Below are positions 8,727 through 17,281 of a DNA stretch of 36,907 nucleotides, in pieces (positions within the stretch are counted from its first letter, which is position 1; each line of letters opens with the position of its first letter). Position numbers and translations under genes: made by a program. Location of the stretch: NCBI GenBank assembly GCA_016124895.1, contig WGMU01000126.1, positions 1-36,907 on the forward strand, written 5' to 3'. The DNA comes from a bacterium (GTDB lineage Bacteria > Planctomycetota > Planctomycetia > Planctomycetales > Planctomycetaceae). The notes under the pieces were generated by a model that made no database searches, was not told the DNA's origin, and saw only the letters and a list, made by a program, of their open reading frames with translations.

Positions 8727-11147
8727 TTAGAAGTTCGATCCCTTGATCGTGGCGGTGTAGTGCTTGCCGGTGTTGTCTTTCCAGTAGAAGTAGATCTGGT
8801 CGAGCCAGGGGCCACCGATGATCAGTGAGTGGGCGGGCATCGCGTTGTCCTGCAGCAGCTTCTTGGCCTCTTCGTTGTTCGCGGCCTTGGAGAGGACCAT
8901 GTAGTGGCCCTGGACGTGGAACCTGGTCTTGGGCGTGGTGGTGCCGATCCCGACATAACCGTTCTTCTGCACGGTCAGCCGGGGGGCGTCGTCGGTCTCG
9001 ACGACGAAGCCGCCGTTCGCGTCCTGGCCGATGTCGATGAAGCCGCTTCCCGCGCCGGTGTAGCGCACCTGCGCGCCCGCGCCCCCGCCGTGCCACTCCC
9101 CGACCAGGCGGGTGCCGGCGATCGAGCCCTCGCCCTTGGGGAAGTTGTAGACACGGAAGAACGAGCTGTTGGGGTTGGTGACGTCGAAGAAGCCGAAGGC
9201 ACGGCTTGAGCCGACGACGACCGCGCCGTCCTTCTGCACGACCAGCCGTGGGATGTCATCGCTCTCCACGACGAATCCGCCGTGGCGGTCCTGGCCGATG
9301 TCAATGAACCCGCTGCCCGCGCCGGTGTAGCGTACCTGTGCACCCGCGCCCGCCCCGTGCCACTCGCCGACCAGCCGGGTACCCGCGATCGAGCCCTCGC
9401 CCCTGGAGAAGTTGTAGACGCGGAAGAACGCGCTGTTCTGGTTGGTGACGTCGAAGGTACTGCTCGGGACTGCAACGCCGACACCCACAGACGAACCGGA
9501 GAAACAGACCGGGCTCTTCTCGACAGTGGTCGTGAGCGTGCCGTCCCTGTACCCCGGAATGTTTTCATAGTGCAGATAAACCGCAGTCGGACCAGGCTGA
9601 AGATCGGTGTAGACGTTGCGAAGTTCGATATCGAAGAACTCCGCCGGGCCGAGTTTGGTGACTGCGGGGTGCAGGCTCCACTCGGGCGATCGCCCCTCGA
9701 CGCTCTCGGCGGGAACCTGCCTGCCGTTGTGGAAAACGCCGAAGCCGATCGCGTGGTCATTGCTGGCGATCGCCCAGGGGACTGACCTGCCGTTGGGCTG
9801 TGTGTCAAACGCGAGGATGGCCTTCGACGGTGCATCCTGCTGGGCACTGTTGAAGCGGATGGTGTTGTTCTCGCGTTCGGCGGGGTCATCGGGCAGCGTG
9901 TTTGTGACACGGAGCCTGAGCGTGTTAGCGGTCACTCCGTTGTTCTGGATCCGCCGTGAGCCGACGATATCCAGACGCAGCGGGATCGAGACTCTTCCGC
10001 GCTCGTTTACGATCGAAACGTGCCGCAACCTCGTCCGCGTCAACGCCTGGCCGCCCGCGGTTGCGAGCCCGCGATACCTGAACAAGACGCGTGTACCTCG
10101 GCTGCCGCCGCCGGGGACGACGACCACGTTCGTGATCGTCAGCCGCTGGAACGCGCCCGGCTTGATCGAAACCTCCTGGTCGGAGTGAAAATGAAGCGTC
10201 ACACACCCGTCTGCGGACTTTGAGTACGAGACGCGCCAGCCCTGCTCCGTGATGCACAGTTTGTCGAGCGCCGCGTCCTCCAGCGTACCCGGTCGGAAGC
10301 ACAAATCGAATAATGCGCCAGATCCTTTAGTGTCGGTGGCCGCTGCGTCGGCAGGCACAAAGCGGACGGGCTTGCTGGTCTCGTTGAGGATTTCCAGATA
10401 GTACGTTGCCGGACTCTCACGAATCGCGAGCACGTCGTGCTCGTGGTCGTCGTAGATTCGGAACCCGATGGGGTGGGCTTGATGGAAGGCGCTCAGCGCC
10501 GTCTGGTCGCTGTCCATCGTGCGAACGATTTCATCCGCGGCAAGCGCCCGGGAATAGACCCTCAGATGGGCGATCCCGCCGATCATACCTGCCGCGTCCC
10601 CGCCCCCGGCCACAACGATCGGCCCGTCCGCCGCCGCCACCGTGTCCTGCGTGGCCTCTTCACGGTTGCTCAGGCGGCCGTTGAGGTACCAGGAGATTGT
10701 CCTGGCCGACAGGTCGCGGACAACGGAGATATGTGTCCAGACGTCTGTCTCAATCGGCTCGCGGGCACCGACCTCCCCGGTGCCCTCCCCTGCTGCTTGA
10801 TCACCGCTGTAGCGGTAGGCCAGCATGCCCCCGGCGTCGAGCATGATTGCCCCTTCGCCCGCCGGTGTCTTGTTGAACACGACACGACGATCGCCGAACT
10901 CGCTGGGCCTGATCCACATGGCGATCGTTTGATCCCCTGTGAGCGAGGGTGTCCCTTGCTGCGGGCTCTCAACACCCTGGTCTGGCGCCGCGAACACTAT
11001 CGAAGCTCCAACGATCGCGTCGTGTGAGAGCCGGGGTTTACCGACAATCGTCCCATGTCTGTGCGCACCGGAATGGTCGGGGGTTGACCCGGCCTGGAAT
11101 TCCGAAAACGGAAGATACAAAACAAGATCGTTGATTTGCTTAGCCAT
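8727..11147 (-). CDS. LamG-domain protein with tail-fibre-like C-terminal repeats (806 aa)
   Basis: This is the third gene of the left operon, starting at an ATG with GAGG six nt upstream and overlapping the 69-aa gene by 8 nt. Residues 8-212 look like a LamG / concanavalin-A-like jelly roll, starting LVLYLPFSE with DHSG, then AMWIRPSEF, WTHISVVRD, WYLNGRLS and IGGIAHLRVYSRAL. Residues 215-560 are a beta-rich middle of unknown type. Residues 565-653 and 654-742 are two near-identical 89-residue repeats (FDVTN-NS-FFRVYNF, GSIAGTRLVGEWHG, GSGFIDIGQD). The second ends in YVGIGTTTPKTRFHVQG, a signature seen at the distal end of many phage tail-fibre and pyocin-type proteins. A 60-residue C-terminal cap follows. 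There is no signal peptide. The layout suggests a carbohydrate- or surface-binding fibre. Its place in a phage-like particle is inference, because no sheath, tube or capsid gene is present here. Confidence 0.88.
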   Translation of the reverse strand: MAKQINDLVLYLPFSEFQAGSTPDHSGAHRHGTIVGKPRLSHDAIVGASIVFAAPDQGVESPQQGTPSLTGDQTIAMWIRPSEFGDRRVVFNKTPAGEGAIMLDAGGMLAYRYSGDQAAGEGTGEVGAREPIETDVWTHISVVRDLSARTISWYLNGRLSNREEATQDTVAAADGPIVVAGGGDAAGMIGGIAHLRVYSRALAADEIVRTMDSDQTALSAFHQAHPIGFRIYDDHEHDVLAIRESPATYYLEILNETSKPVRFVPADAAATDTKGSGALFDLCFRPGTLEDAALDKLCITEQGWRVSYSKSADGCVTLHFHSDQEVSIKPGAFQRLTITNVVVVPGGGSRGTRVLFRYRGLATAGGQALTRTRLRHVSIVNERGRVSIPLRLDIVGSRRIQNNGVTANTLRLRVTNTLPDDPAERENNTIRFNSAQQDAPSKAILAFDTQPNGRSVPWAIASNDHAIGFGVFHNGRQVPAESVEGRSPEWSLHPAVTKLGPAEFFDIELRNVYTDLQPGPTAVYLHYENIPGYRDGTLTTTVEKSPVCFSGSSVGVGVAVPSSTFDVTNQNSAFFRVYNFSRGEGSIAGTRLVGEWHGAGAGAQVRYTGAGSGFIDIGQDRHGGFVVESDDIPRLVVQKDGAVVVGSSRAFGFFDVTNPNSSFFRVYNFPKGEGSIAGTRLVGEWHGGGAGAQVRYTGAGSGFIDIGQDANGGFVVETDDAPRLTVQKNGYVGIGTTTPKTRFHVQGHYMVLSKAANNEEAKKLLQDNAMPAHSLIIGGPWLDQIYFYWKDNTGKHYTATIKGSNF
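8922..9455 (-). repeat. Tandem 267-bp repeat inside the fibre-like gene
   Basis: Two in-frame copies, 9189-9455 and 8922-9188, encode consecutive 89-residue units of the fibre-like protein. Long stretches are identical at protein level (for example GSIAGTRLVGEWHG and AQVRYTGAGSGFIDIGQD). Their similarity points to a fairly recent duplication or to continuing gene conversion. Confidence 0.85.
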
Positions 11148-11349
11148 GGTTGGCCTCTTCAGTCTGGATCGAGCGGTCGTGTGATTCTCCCGGTGCCTGC
11201 TGGCCCGGCCTGTCCTGGCCCAGCGCCGTGCTCACCTGGTCCTGAAGGTTACTCATCAGCTCGAACACCTCGCGGAACGGCCTGTAGCCGAGCGCATCGA
11301 GCACGAGGTTGATTTCATCTACAGTGAGTCGGATCGGTATGGTTTGCAC
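11140..11349 (-). CDS. Small hypothetical protein (69 aa), operon-embedded
   Basis: This short gene is squeezed between the 1294-aa and 806-aa genes. It starts at a GTG whose GAGG Shine-Dalgarno, six nt upstream, lies inside the last codons of the preceding gene; the preceding TAA ends one nt before the GTG. It overlaps the next gene by 8 nt. The N-terminal half (IRLTVDEINLVLDALGYRPF, then EVFELMSNLQDQ) looks like a helical pair. It resembles small proteins of unknown function found among phage structural genes, with a pattern of LT-DE-N-VL-ALG-PF--V-ELI. The C-terminal third is polar and probably disordered. It may be a chaperone or adaptor for the fibre-like protein encoded next, but that is a guess from position only. 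Confidence 0.75.
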   Translation of the reverse strand: MQTIPIRLTVDEINLVLDALGYRPFREVFELMSNLQDQVSTALGQDRPGQQAPGESHDRSIQTEEANHG

Positions 11350-11350
11350 G

Positions 11351-14300
11351 TTACGCCTCTTGAGTCTGAGTCGGTTTTGGGTTCGTCGTAGTCAGGCGCA
11401 GCCAGCCATCCTTGAGTTTGAGCTGCGGCGGGAACTCCACCTGCATTGGCGGAAGCTGGATGTCCTGTTCCTGAGTTTCACTGAGTCCGTCGGTGTGTCG
11501 CTCAATCCACACCCACTCCTGGCCGGGGGAGTGCGGAACCATGACGGCGGTACGGTCGCCCGCGGTCAGGATGGGAGTGGTGAAGAAGAACGCGTGTATT
11601 CGACTGAGCGCCGCGGCGTACTTTTCAGGTGGGATCGAGATCTCTTTGGTGGGAAGCAAACCCGTCGTCGCGTGGACGCTGCCCCTGGGGTCCAGCAGCA
11701 TCGCCACCCTTAAGGGGGCCGCCGCAAGCGAATGGACCAGCCCCGAGCCGTTACCACCGGCACGGATGCGGTCGTCCTGGTCGTCAGCCGACGCATTACC
11801 CGGCGGGACCCAGAACACATCGGGCTGAGAATGGCCTTCGATCCAATATCCGATGAGCCCGTCGTTGAGCTGACCGTGCTCACCGAGGCGTATTGGTATC
11901 TCGACACGCTGGAACGCGTTGGTTTCGCGCGTCACGCCCTGCACATCACCGAGCAGCGCCAGCCAGCCGTGGTGGACTGCGGGGTCACCAAGCAGTTCAA
12001 CTCCCAGCTCACCGCGCACAACTGCAAGGGGTCTGGAAACAAGGAGCGCGACACCCGAGTGATGGGCTGCGGACTCGGGATGAATGCCATCGATCGCAGA
12101 TTCCAGTGCTCCGAGAAATCGACCGACGTACTCCGCACCAAGCCGGGTCAGCCTGCCTGCGATGAGGCGGAGGTGCGGGTCGGCGATCGTGCCCGGTGAG
12201 CCGCAGCCGCCATCGCCGGGGGGAGGTTCCCAGCGTGCCTCGGCCCCAGTGCGAGCCTGGAGCGCGAAAATCGACCCGAGCGGGTGGCCGTCTGTGTCAA
12301 AAAACACAAGGCTCTTGTCGAGATAGTTGGGCATCACCCACCCGCAGATCGGCGAGTCGATGCGCTGAGAGCCCGCATGAGCGTCGGCCTGGCTGGCCGA
12401 GAGAAAACGGAAGCTCATACGGGCAGGCTGGGTAATTGCCGGCTTGAGAAAGATCGGATAGGTCGACGTGGGGTTGATCATCGAATTCGAAGCAACGATC
12501 TGTTCGCGATGCAGGGCAAGGTTATCCGAAGCCCTGCCGAAGCTGTCCAGCAGGCGCATCGAGGTAATGGTCATCGCGCCGGACCGGATCGGATTAAAGT
12601 CATTCAACGGCTCGGGCGCGACGCGGTTAAAACGGCCAACCGCTTCACGCACCCGCTGGTCGGTAAACTCGCGGTACTCCTCAAAGCCCAGCGGATCGGC
12701 GATATGTAGCTGATATGTCTGACGGTGCATCAGCAGCGCATCATTGAAACCGCTGAGTGCCTGCGAGAGTCCGGTCGTCTCAAGCAGTCTGCGATAGGCT
12801 CGGATTGCCGTATACAACCCGTCCTGCGCACGCTCCTGCTCGCCCATCTCGGCCAGATACACGGCAGAGTACCACTTCTCGATGCCTTGAGCCTCACTTG
12901 CGCTGATCCTGTGGGGCCGGGTCGACCCGTCCAGCTCGGGAATCTTCTCGGACGGATTATCTTTGTTATACAGAGGGACGAGCCGCTTGCTCAGAAATGC
13001 CCCGACTGCGTCGCGCAGCACATTCCCCGACTGGGGGCTAAGAATGCTCTGACCGCGGTAGGTGTTTGCCCCTTTGACGGTTCTGCCACCGCCCTCACGC
13101 AAGGCATACTCACAGGCGTCGCCGTCAATCCTGTAATTCGCAGTGATAAAACCGGGGTCGTAGTCCGCCGAGTCGCCGTGAATGTTACCCCGTTCCAGGA
13201 GCGGGAAGACTTCAACCTGCCATTCGAGGATGAGCGGGTGCCAGTCCCCGGACTGCTGGATCCGGCGTCCGAGCGTCCACGCTTCGGTCTCAATCAGTTC
13301 CTGCGAAAGCCGATCGCGAACCAGCGCAGTATCACCGGCCGTGGCAGGCGGAAGCTCGGCCTGAAAAGCCCCGCAATCCACGGGCGAATTCGAGTATCGC
13401 GGTGTCGCCTGCATCTGCTCACCGGTCAGGAACGCAACCGGCTCGTTTGGACGCCAGTACCTCGGCCCCGGCACGCGTTTGACGGTCAGACGCCTGCCGG
13501 GGACCGTGTCATCGTCGTGGGCCGCTTCAATCTCACCGTTGTGCGCCGCAGCCAACCGGACCAGCTCCGTAACCGCAGAAGCGAGACTCGATGCAATGGA
13601 ACCTTCCGCAGATCCCGGCGCGGCAGCGCCGGTTACGCCCAGGTCGGAGGCGGTAACCACCAGGGTTCCCCGTTCCTGCTCAGCGTTCTTGATGTCGTTG
13701 AGTGTGCGAATCTCGATGAAGGTGCGCAGCTCATCGAGATCGGGGTACTGATCGCGTGAGCCCTCGGGCGGGTAGGCCGCGCTCATGTATTTGTACCAGT
13801 CGGCAAAGAGCAGTTTCCGGAGGCTGTCGAGCCGAGCCGAAGCACTGTCATAGTCCCTTTGAAGCCGGTTGGCCTCGCGCTCGGCAGCAAGCAGCGCGGT
13901 CTCGTAGGCAGTGGGCAGGTCGTCGTCGACCTCGTCCGCCTGGGCCGGACGCTGCGGGTCGGCGACTTTGCGGAGCACCCATAGCTCGCTGCCCGTCTCG
14001 GCCGAAAACGCGTTGCTGTGCCGCGACTCTCTGAACTTCAGTCCCACGTCCAAGCGCCGGTTCTCGAATTCGGATTCCAGTTGAATCGCTTCGAGCTGGT
14101 CCTCAATCACATTCTTCAATTCGGGATCAATCTCGCTGGCTATGAAGGTTGAGATCGCTTCAACACCTGTGTGCCCGATCGCCAGCCGGACATGGTCGGG
14201 GTTGGGTGTTGCGACTTGCTCTGCTCCGCCGCGAACATCAATCCGACCGCAACACATACACCGGTCAGGCAGCGCCGCATCGCTTGGCCAGACGCATAAC

Positions 14301-15235
14301 AACTCCTCGGTGAGGTACTTCCGCAGCACTTCGTCACCGGGGGCCTCGCCGGCATCCCGAGCAAACCTCGCGACATATTCAGCAATGCCGCACCCAATAA
14401 AATCATCCTCGCCGTCGCTGTACCAGCCGATCACGTCATACTGAGCGTCCTGCATGCCCAGACAAGCCGGCAAAGGGTCATAAAGTCCGAAGACACTGTG
14501 GGAGTTAGGATAAAGCGCCGCGAACGTCGGCGTGCCGAAGCCTGCTGACGTCAACGGGGAAAAACGGTCGGCATCGGGGTCCTCGGCCCACGCCTCAAGA
14601 GGCACGCATCGACCGAGCGTACGAAACGGTGCCCCGACCTGGGCATCGATCGGTATGGAGACGCCGCCATTGCCTTTGCCGTCGATGCACTGCCCGACGT
14701 AGTCGCTTTCAACAACCCAACTCTGGTCGCGACCACTGGATCGCCTTGTGACCAGCCAGCGGTTTGGCACTGGGAAGAAATCGCCGCCGACCGCCGATGC
14801 AAGTGACTGATTGAGCGTCGCTGCATGTCGCGCATAGCGGCCGGAGATCGGCTTGAGCGCGGTCGGCATGATCGAATACCAGCGGTCATTGAGCCGGACC
14901 AACAACCCGATTTCGACAAGGTGATTGATAAAATCAGCGTCGCCCCCGAATACTCGCAGCAGGTCCTCGTGCCTTGCTCGCCGCCCACCCGTGGTCCGGG
15001 ACAACGCCGTGGGCAAAGCCCAGTGCAGATGCACGCCTGCCTTAAGTGTGCCCGTCAGGTCCTGGTATGGCTGAGAAACAAGATTCTCGCTCAGGTTAGC
15101 GACATCGGGCTGATGATCACAAAATCCATCAGAATAGGGCGTGCGGCGAAAGTCCGTGGTCGCACCAGACACCGCGATATCATGATCCAGCAAGAGCGCA
15201 TCCACATGGATTGGTATAACCGCAACCATCCTCAT
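11351..15235 (-). CDS. Giant GVHLHW-motif protein (1294 aa), first gene of left operon
   Basis: This appears to be the promoter-proximal gene of the operon. The ATG at 15235 and a GTG one codon earlier (15238) are both possible; an AGGGGGA stretch lies 10 and 7 nt upstream of them respectively. The N-terminus has IPIHVDALLLDHD and, at about residues 63-76, LTGTLKAGVHLHWALP, a motif I recall from a widespread family of very large uncharacterised bacterial proteins. PDRCMCCGRIDV near residue 325 contains a CxCC cluster that could bind metal. A helical, charged segment at about residues 375-530, including the stretch LLAAEREANRLQRDYDSASA, is probably coiled coil. The rest is mixed alpha/beta with no motif I can name. 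No signal peptide or membrane helix is visible. It is probably a large structural or scaffold component; its function is unknown. Confidence 0.85.
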   Translation of the reverse strand: MRMVAVIPIHVDALLLDHDIAVSGATTDFRRTPYSDGFCDHQPDVANLSENLVSQPYQDLTGTLKAGVHLHWALPTALSRTTGGRRARHEDLLRVFGGDADFINHLVEIGLLVRLNDRWYSIMPTALKPISGRYARHAATLNQSLASAVGGDFFPVPNRWLVTRRSSGRDQSWVVESDYVGQCIDGKGNGGVSIPIDAQVGAPFRTLGRCVPLEAWAEDPDADRFSPLTSAGFGTPTFAALYPNSHSVFGLYDPLPACLGMQDAQYDVIGWYSDGEDDFIGCGIAEYVARFARDAGEAPGDEVLRKYLTEELLCVWPSDAALPDRCMCCGRIDVRGGAEQVATPNPDHVRLAIGHTGVEAISTFIASEIDPELKNVIEDQLEAIQLESEFENRRLDVGLKFRESRHSNAFSAETGSELWVLRKVADPQRPAQADEVDDDLPTAYETALLAAEREANRLQRDYDSASARLDSLRKLLFADWYKYMSAAYPPEGSRDQYPDLDELRTFIEIRTLNDIKNAEQERGTLVVTASDLGVTGAAAPGSAEGSIASSLASAVTELVRLAAAHNGEIEAAHDDDTVPGRRLTVKRVPGPRYWRPNEPVAFLTGEQMQATPRYSNSPVDCGAFQAELPPATAGDTALVRDRLSQELIETEAWTLGRRIQQSGDWHPLILEWQVEVFPLLERGNIHGDSADYDPGFITANYRIDGDACEYALREGGGRTVKGANTYRGQSILSPQSGNVLRDAVGAFLSKRLVPLYNKDNPSEKIPELDGSTRPHRISASEAQGIEKWYSAVYLAEMGEQERAQDGLYTAIRAYRRLLETTGLSQALSGFNDALLMHRQTYQLHIADPLGFEEYREFTDQRVREAVGRFNRVAPEPLNDFNPIRSGAMTITSMRLLDSFGRASDNLALHREQIVASNSMINPTSTYPIFLKPAITQPARMSFRFLSASQADAHAGSQRIDSPICGWVMPNYLDKSLVFFDTDGHPLGSIFALQARTGAEARWEPPPGDGGCGSPGTIADPHLRLIAGRLTRLGAEYVGRFLGALESAIDGIHPESAAHHSGVALLVSRPLAVVRGELGVELLGDPAVHHGWLALLGDVQGVTRETNAFQRVEIPIRLGEHGQLNDGLIGYWIEGHSQPDVFWVPPGNASADDQDDRIRAGGNGSGLVHSLAAAPLRVAMLLDPRGSVHATTGLLPTKEISIPPEKYAAALSRIHAFFFTTPILTAGDRTAVMVPHSPGQEWVWIERHTDGLSETQEQDIQLPPMQVEFPPQLKLKDGWLRLTTTNPKPTQTQEA

Positions 15236-15238
15236 CAC

Positions 15239-15579
15239 GGACGATTCCCCCTGGATCCCAAAGTAGCAGTGCGTCCTGAGTCAGCAGTGTAGACGGGCTT
15301 AGCTCCCTCGCGTCTTCGGGTACCTGAATAGAATTGACTCTGCTTCAGGTCGCCAACTGCTCAGGAATTTCGCGCCAACACGTATCGTAGTGAACGGCAA
15401 CGAATTGGACAGCCAAAACAGCGGAGCTTACGCTGACAAAAACACGTTCTCAGGTGTTGGGGCCGGCGCACGGTGGCATCAGCACGATACCCGTGTTCGG
15501 GGAGCGACTGAAGTTGGCGAAAGCGATTGAACCTGAAAACGACCGCTAAGTACATGTCCCGCGAATTAAGGGTTGGAAT
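15239..15579. other. Intergenic region upstream of left operon, no gene seen
   Basis: Bases 15239-15579 separate the start of the left operon from the IS630 remnant. The part next to the operon carries an inverted repeat, described separately. On the minus strand, TTGGCG near 15351-15356 and TCTATT near 15327-15332, about 18 nt apart, form a weak possible promoter. Short open frames on both strands have no recognisable product. Bases 15540-15579 may belong to the edge of the IS630 remnant, but no terminal inverted repeat can be proved because the other end is lost. Confidence 0.4.
15322..15350 (-). promoter_or_regulatory. Inverted repeat, possible operator for left operon
   Basis: A perfect 7-bp inverted repeat, ACCTGAA and TTCAGGT separated by 15 nt, lies 87 to 115 bp upstream of the first gene's start. 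It has no U-tract on either side, so it is unlikely to be a terminator. Its right arm as read on the minus strand overlaps the weak -10-like TCTATT, as expected for a repressor or activator site. No regulator gene is adjacent. The regulatory role is inference. Confidence 0.3.
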
Positions 15580-16196
15580 TCAGGCTGCGACTTCGAGGCA
15601 GGGATTCTGGGAGTTTTCGCATCTGGCCATGATCTTGACGAACGACTTTGTCGTCCACTGGAAGGGATGAGCGATCTCGTTCCACTCGGCGATGAACTGC
15701 TGCAGGCTCTGCTGCAGGTGGGCCAGGTCGCGAAAGTCCACGATCCGCAGACGCTTGCGACGCAGGATCGAAAACCACTGCTCCACCCCCTTTCGTTTGT
15801 GAAGACGGTTCAGCCACGAACAGTGCATCGGCGGGAATGAGAAGCGGAAACGCTCATGCCCGGACAGCCACTGCCTGGCCAGTTTGCCATGGTGCGTCGA
15901 CACATTGTCCAGAACGACGTGGATCCGGGTCTTCTCTGCCGGAACCTCGCGGTCGATCTTTTCCAGCAGTTCGATCAGCTCGACCTGTCGTGTCGCTTGC
16001 GGCGTGCCGTCGTGCCCCACACATGGCCGGTCCGTGTGTCGAACGCCGCAAACAGATTCACCGCTCCGCACCGCGAGTATTCGTGTTCGTACTCCACCGG
16101 ACGGCCCGGAACGGCCGGTCGAGTTTCGCTGCTTCGCGGACGCGGCTGACCCGTGCCGAAGTGTACGGCAGGTATATGACACCACCGCCGTGCGGC
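15580..16196 (-). pseudogene. IS630-family transposase remnant, 5'-truncated and frameshifted
   Basis: The C-terminal half of a DDE transposase is visible in two frames. The upstream piece (about 16160 to 16010) contains GRPVEYEHEYSRCGAVNLFA, the usual IS630 segment before the second catalytic Asp. The downstream piece contains VELIELLEKIDREVP, IHVVLDNVSTHHGK (catalytic Asp), FPPMHCSWLN and GVEQWFSILRRKRL (with the final Glu), ending near 15580. The frame changes between about 15985 and 16025, around the bases AAGCGACACGACAGG; a 5-nt insertion there would explain it, but programmed frameshifting cannot be excluded. The N-terminal helix-turn-helix half and the first catalytic Asp region are missing. 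The gene is fused at about 16196 to another broken mobile gene. It is almost certainly inactive. Confidence 0.8.
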
Positions 16197-17228
16197 CTTC
16201 ATCCGGTGTTTCACCCGCGCTCCCGGGTAACGCTTCTGCTTCATGTCCGTGAGCACTTCACCCTGGAACCGCCCGTGCAGTTTTCGACCGAGGAAGGTCA
16301 AAACATCCTCGGCCCCGAAGCACAGCGTGGCGTGCTTCAGGAGTTGTTGATACGGAACTTTCAGAGCGTCGGCGTCATGGAACATGACATCCGTGGCGTA
16401 CTCGGCCTGATCCATGACCCAGTAGTACTCGAGTCCTGCGAGCACATCCTTCAGCAGTGGATTCACACGCCGGGCCAGCGCGCCGAGCACCCGCGGCCAG
16501 TTCTTTTTCTCGAACCGGTCGGCGAACTTCTGCGCCCGAGGACAGTCACTGATCCACAGGAACGCGTTGTCCTGTTTGCGGTACTCGATGCCGTGCTGAT
16601 CCATCTTCCGGGCCGGCACGGCCGGTTTGTTGCAATAACGTGGCAATGCGTGAGCGGCGTCGACTGCCATCAGCCGCCGTGCCGTACAAACCGCCCACGG
16701 CGGCCATTCGTGACCGTTCAGGCAGACCTGAATCACCAGCGGGAACCAGGACTGAATGCGGACATGCATCAGCCCGAACTCGCGGTCAATGCCCGTTTTC
16801 AATATCAAAGCCGGGAAGTAGAAACACAGGCACTTGCGTGTGGCATTGACCAGCCGCGGCCGGCCTTCGCCGGGCACGAGCTTGAAGCTCTGACAGGGTT
16901 CGAGCACCCGCAACACGCAGACCAGCCCCTGCGTGATGCCGTCGTCCTCGGCGAGCTGCCGGGCGAAGTCATCCTTGCGCAGGCGGCCGTAGACGTAATG
17001 AAACGGCCGGTTCGCCCGGGCCGCGATGGCTTCGGCATGCTCTTTGATCCGCGCGGAGTGCTTCAGAACAAACGCTTTGAAGTCCTTGATCCGCAGTCCC
17101 TGCCGGGTCAGCAGACCTTCCATCGCATCGCCCCATCCCAGCGGCAGATAGCCCTTGAACAGAATCCGATCGAAGCAGGAGATGACTCCGGAGATGCGAT
17201 CGCTAAACTGACGAATGAACTTTTCCAC
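16197..17228 (-). pseudogene. C-terminally truncated gene of a repetitive planctomycete family
   Basis: The GTG at 17228 is chosen because GAGGAG lies six nt upstream and because family members begin with this residue pattern (M-[DE]-[RK]-FI--F-DRI-GVISGFDR). About 344 codons remain. Visible blocks are KFIRQFSDRISGVISCFDRI, DDGITQGLVCVLRVLEPC, RKCLCFYFPAL, FGLMHVRIQSWFPLVIQVCL, CPRAQKFADRFEKKNWPRVL and YYWVMDQAEYATDVMFHD. I recognise this as a high-copy family of uncharacterised proteins in planctomycetes and some other phyla that behave like mobile-element genes. The frame breaks off after RVKHRMK, where family members normally continue for a few dozen residues, and continues into IS630 sequence to a stop at 15975. 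About 30 residues around VDAAHALPRYCNKPAVPARK may be an insertion relative to the family. The function of the family is unknown to me. Confidence 0.7.
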
Positions 17229-17281
17229 GGCGTTCTCCTCGCGATGGCGGTGTGACAACACCATCGTGACGGCAGAACGCC
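17229..17281 (-). promoter_or_regulatory. Hairpin overlapping the start of the truncated mobile gene
   Basis: Read on the minus strand, GGCGTTCT and AGAACGCC form an 8-bp stem that encloses a second stem built from CGATGG and CCATCG, with a small bulge. The inner pairs of the outer stem reach the last bases of the GAGGAG Shine-Dalgarno, and the base of the stem abuts the GTG start. Such a structure would hold translation down. Self-limiting translation by a 5' hairpin is known from several transposase genes; here it is inference. Confidence 0.4.

Noticed and set aside
15361-15560. Short frames in the operon leader, one resembling a surface-protein fragment (VGAGARWHQHDTRV)
   Set aside because: Under 50 residues of uncertain similarity, with no start or domain; left as unassigned intergenic DNA.
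15837-17255. 472-codon plus-strand frame
   Set aside because: Antisense to the transposase remnant and the truncated mobile gene, both of which carry recognisable family motifs on the minus strand.
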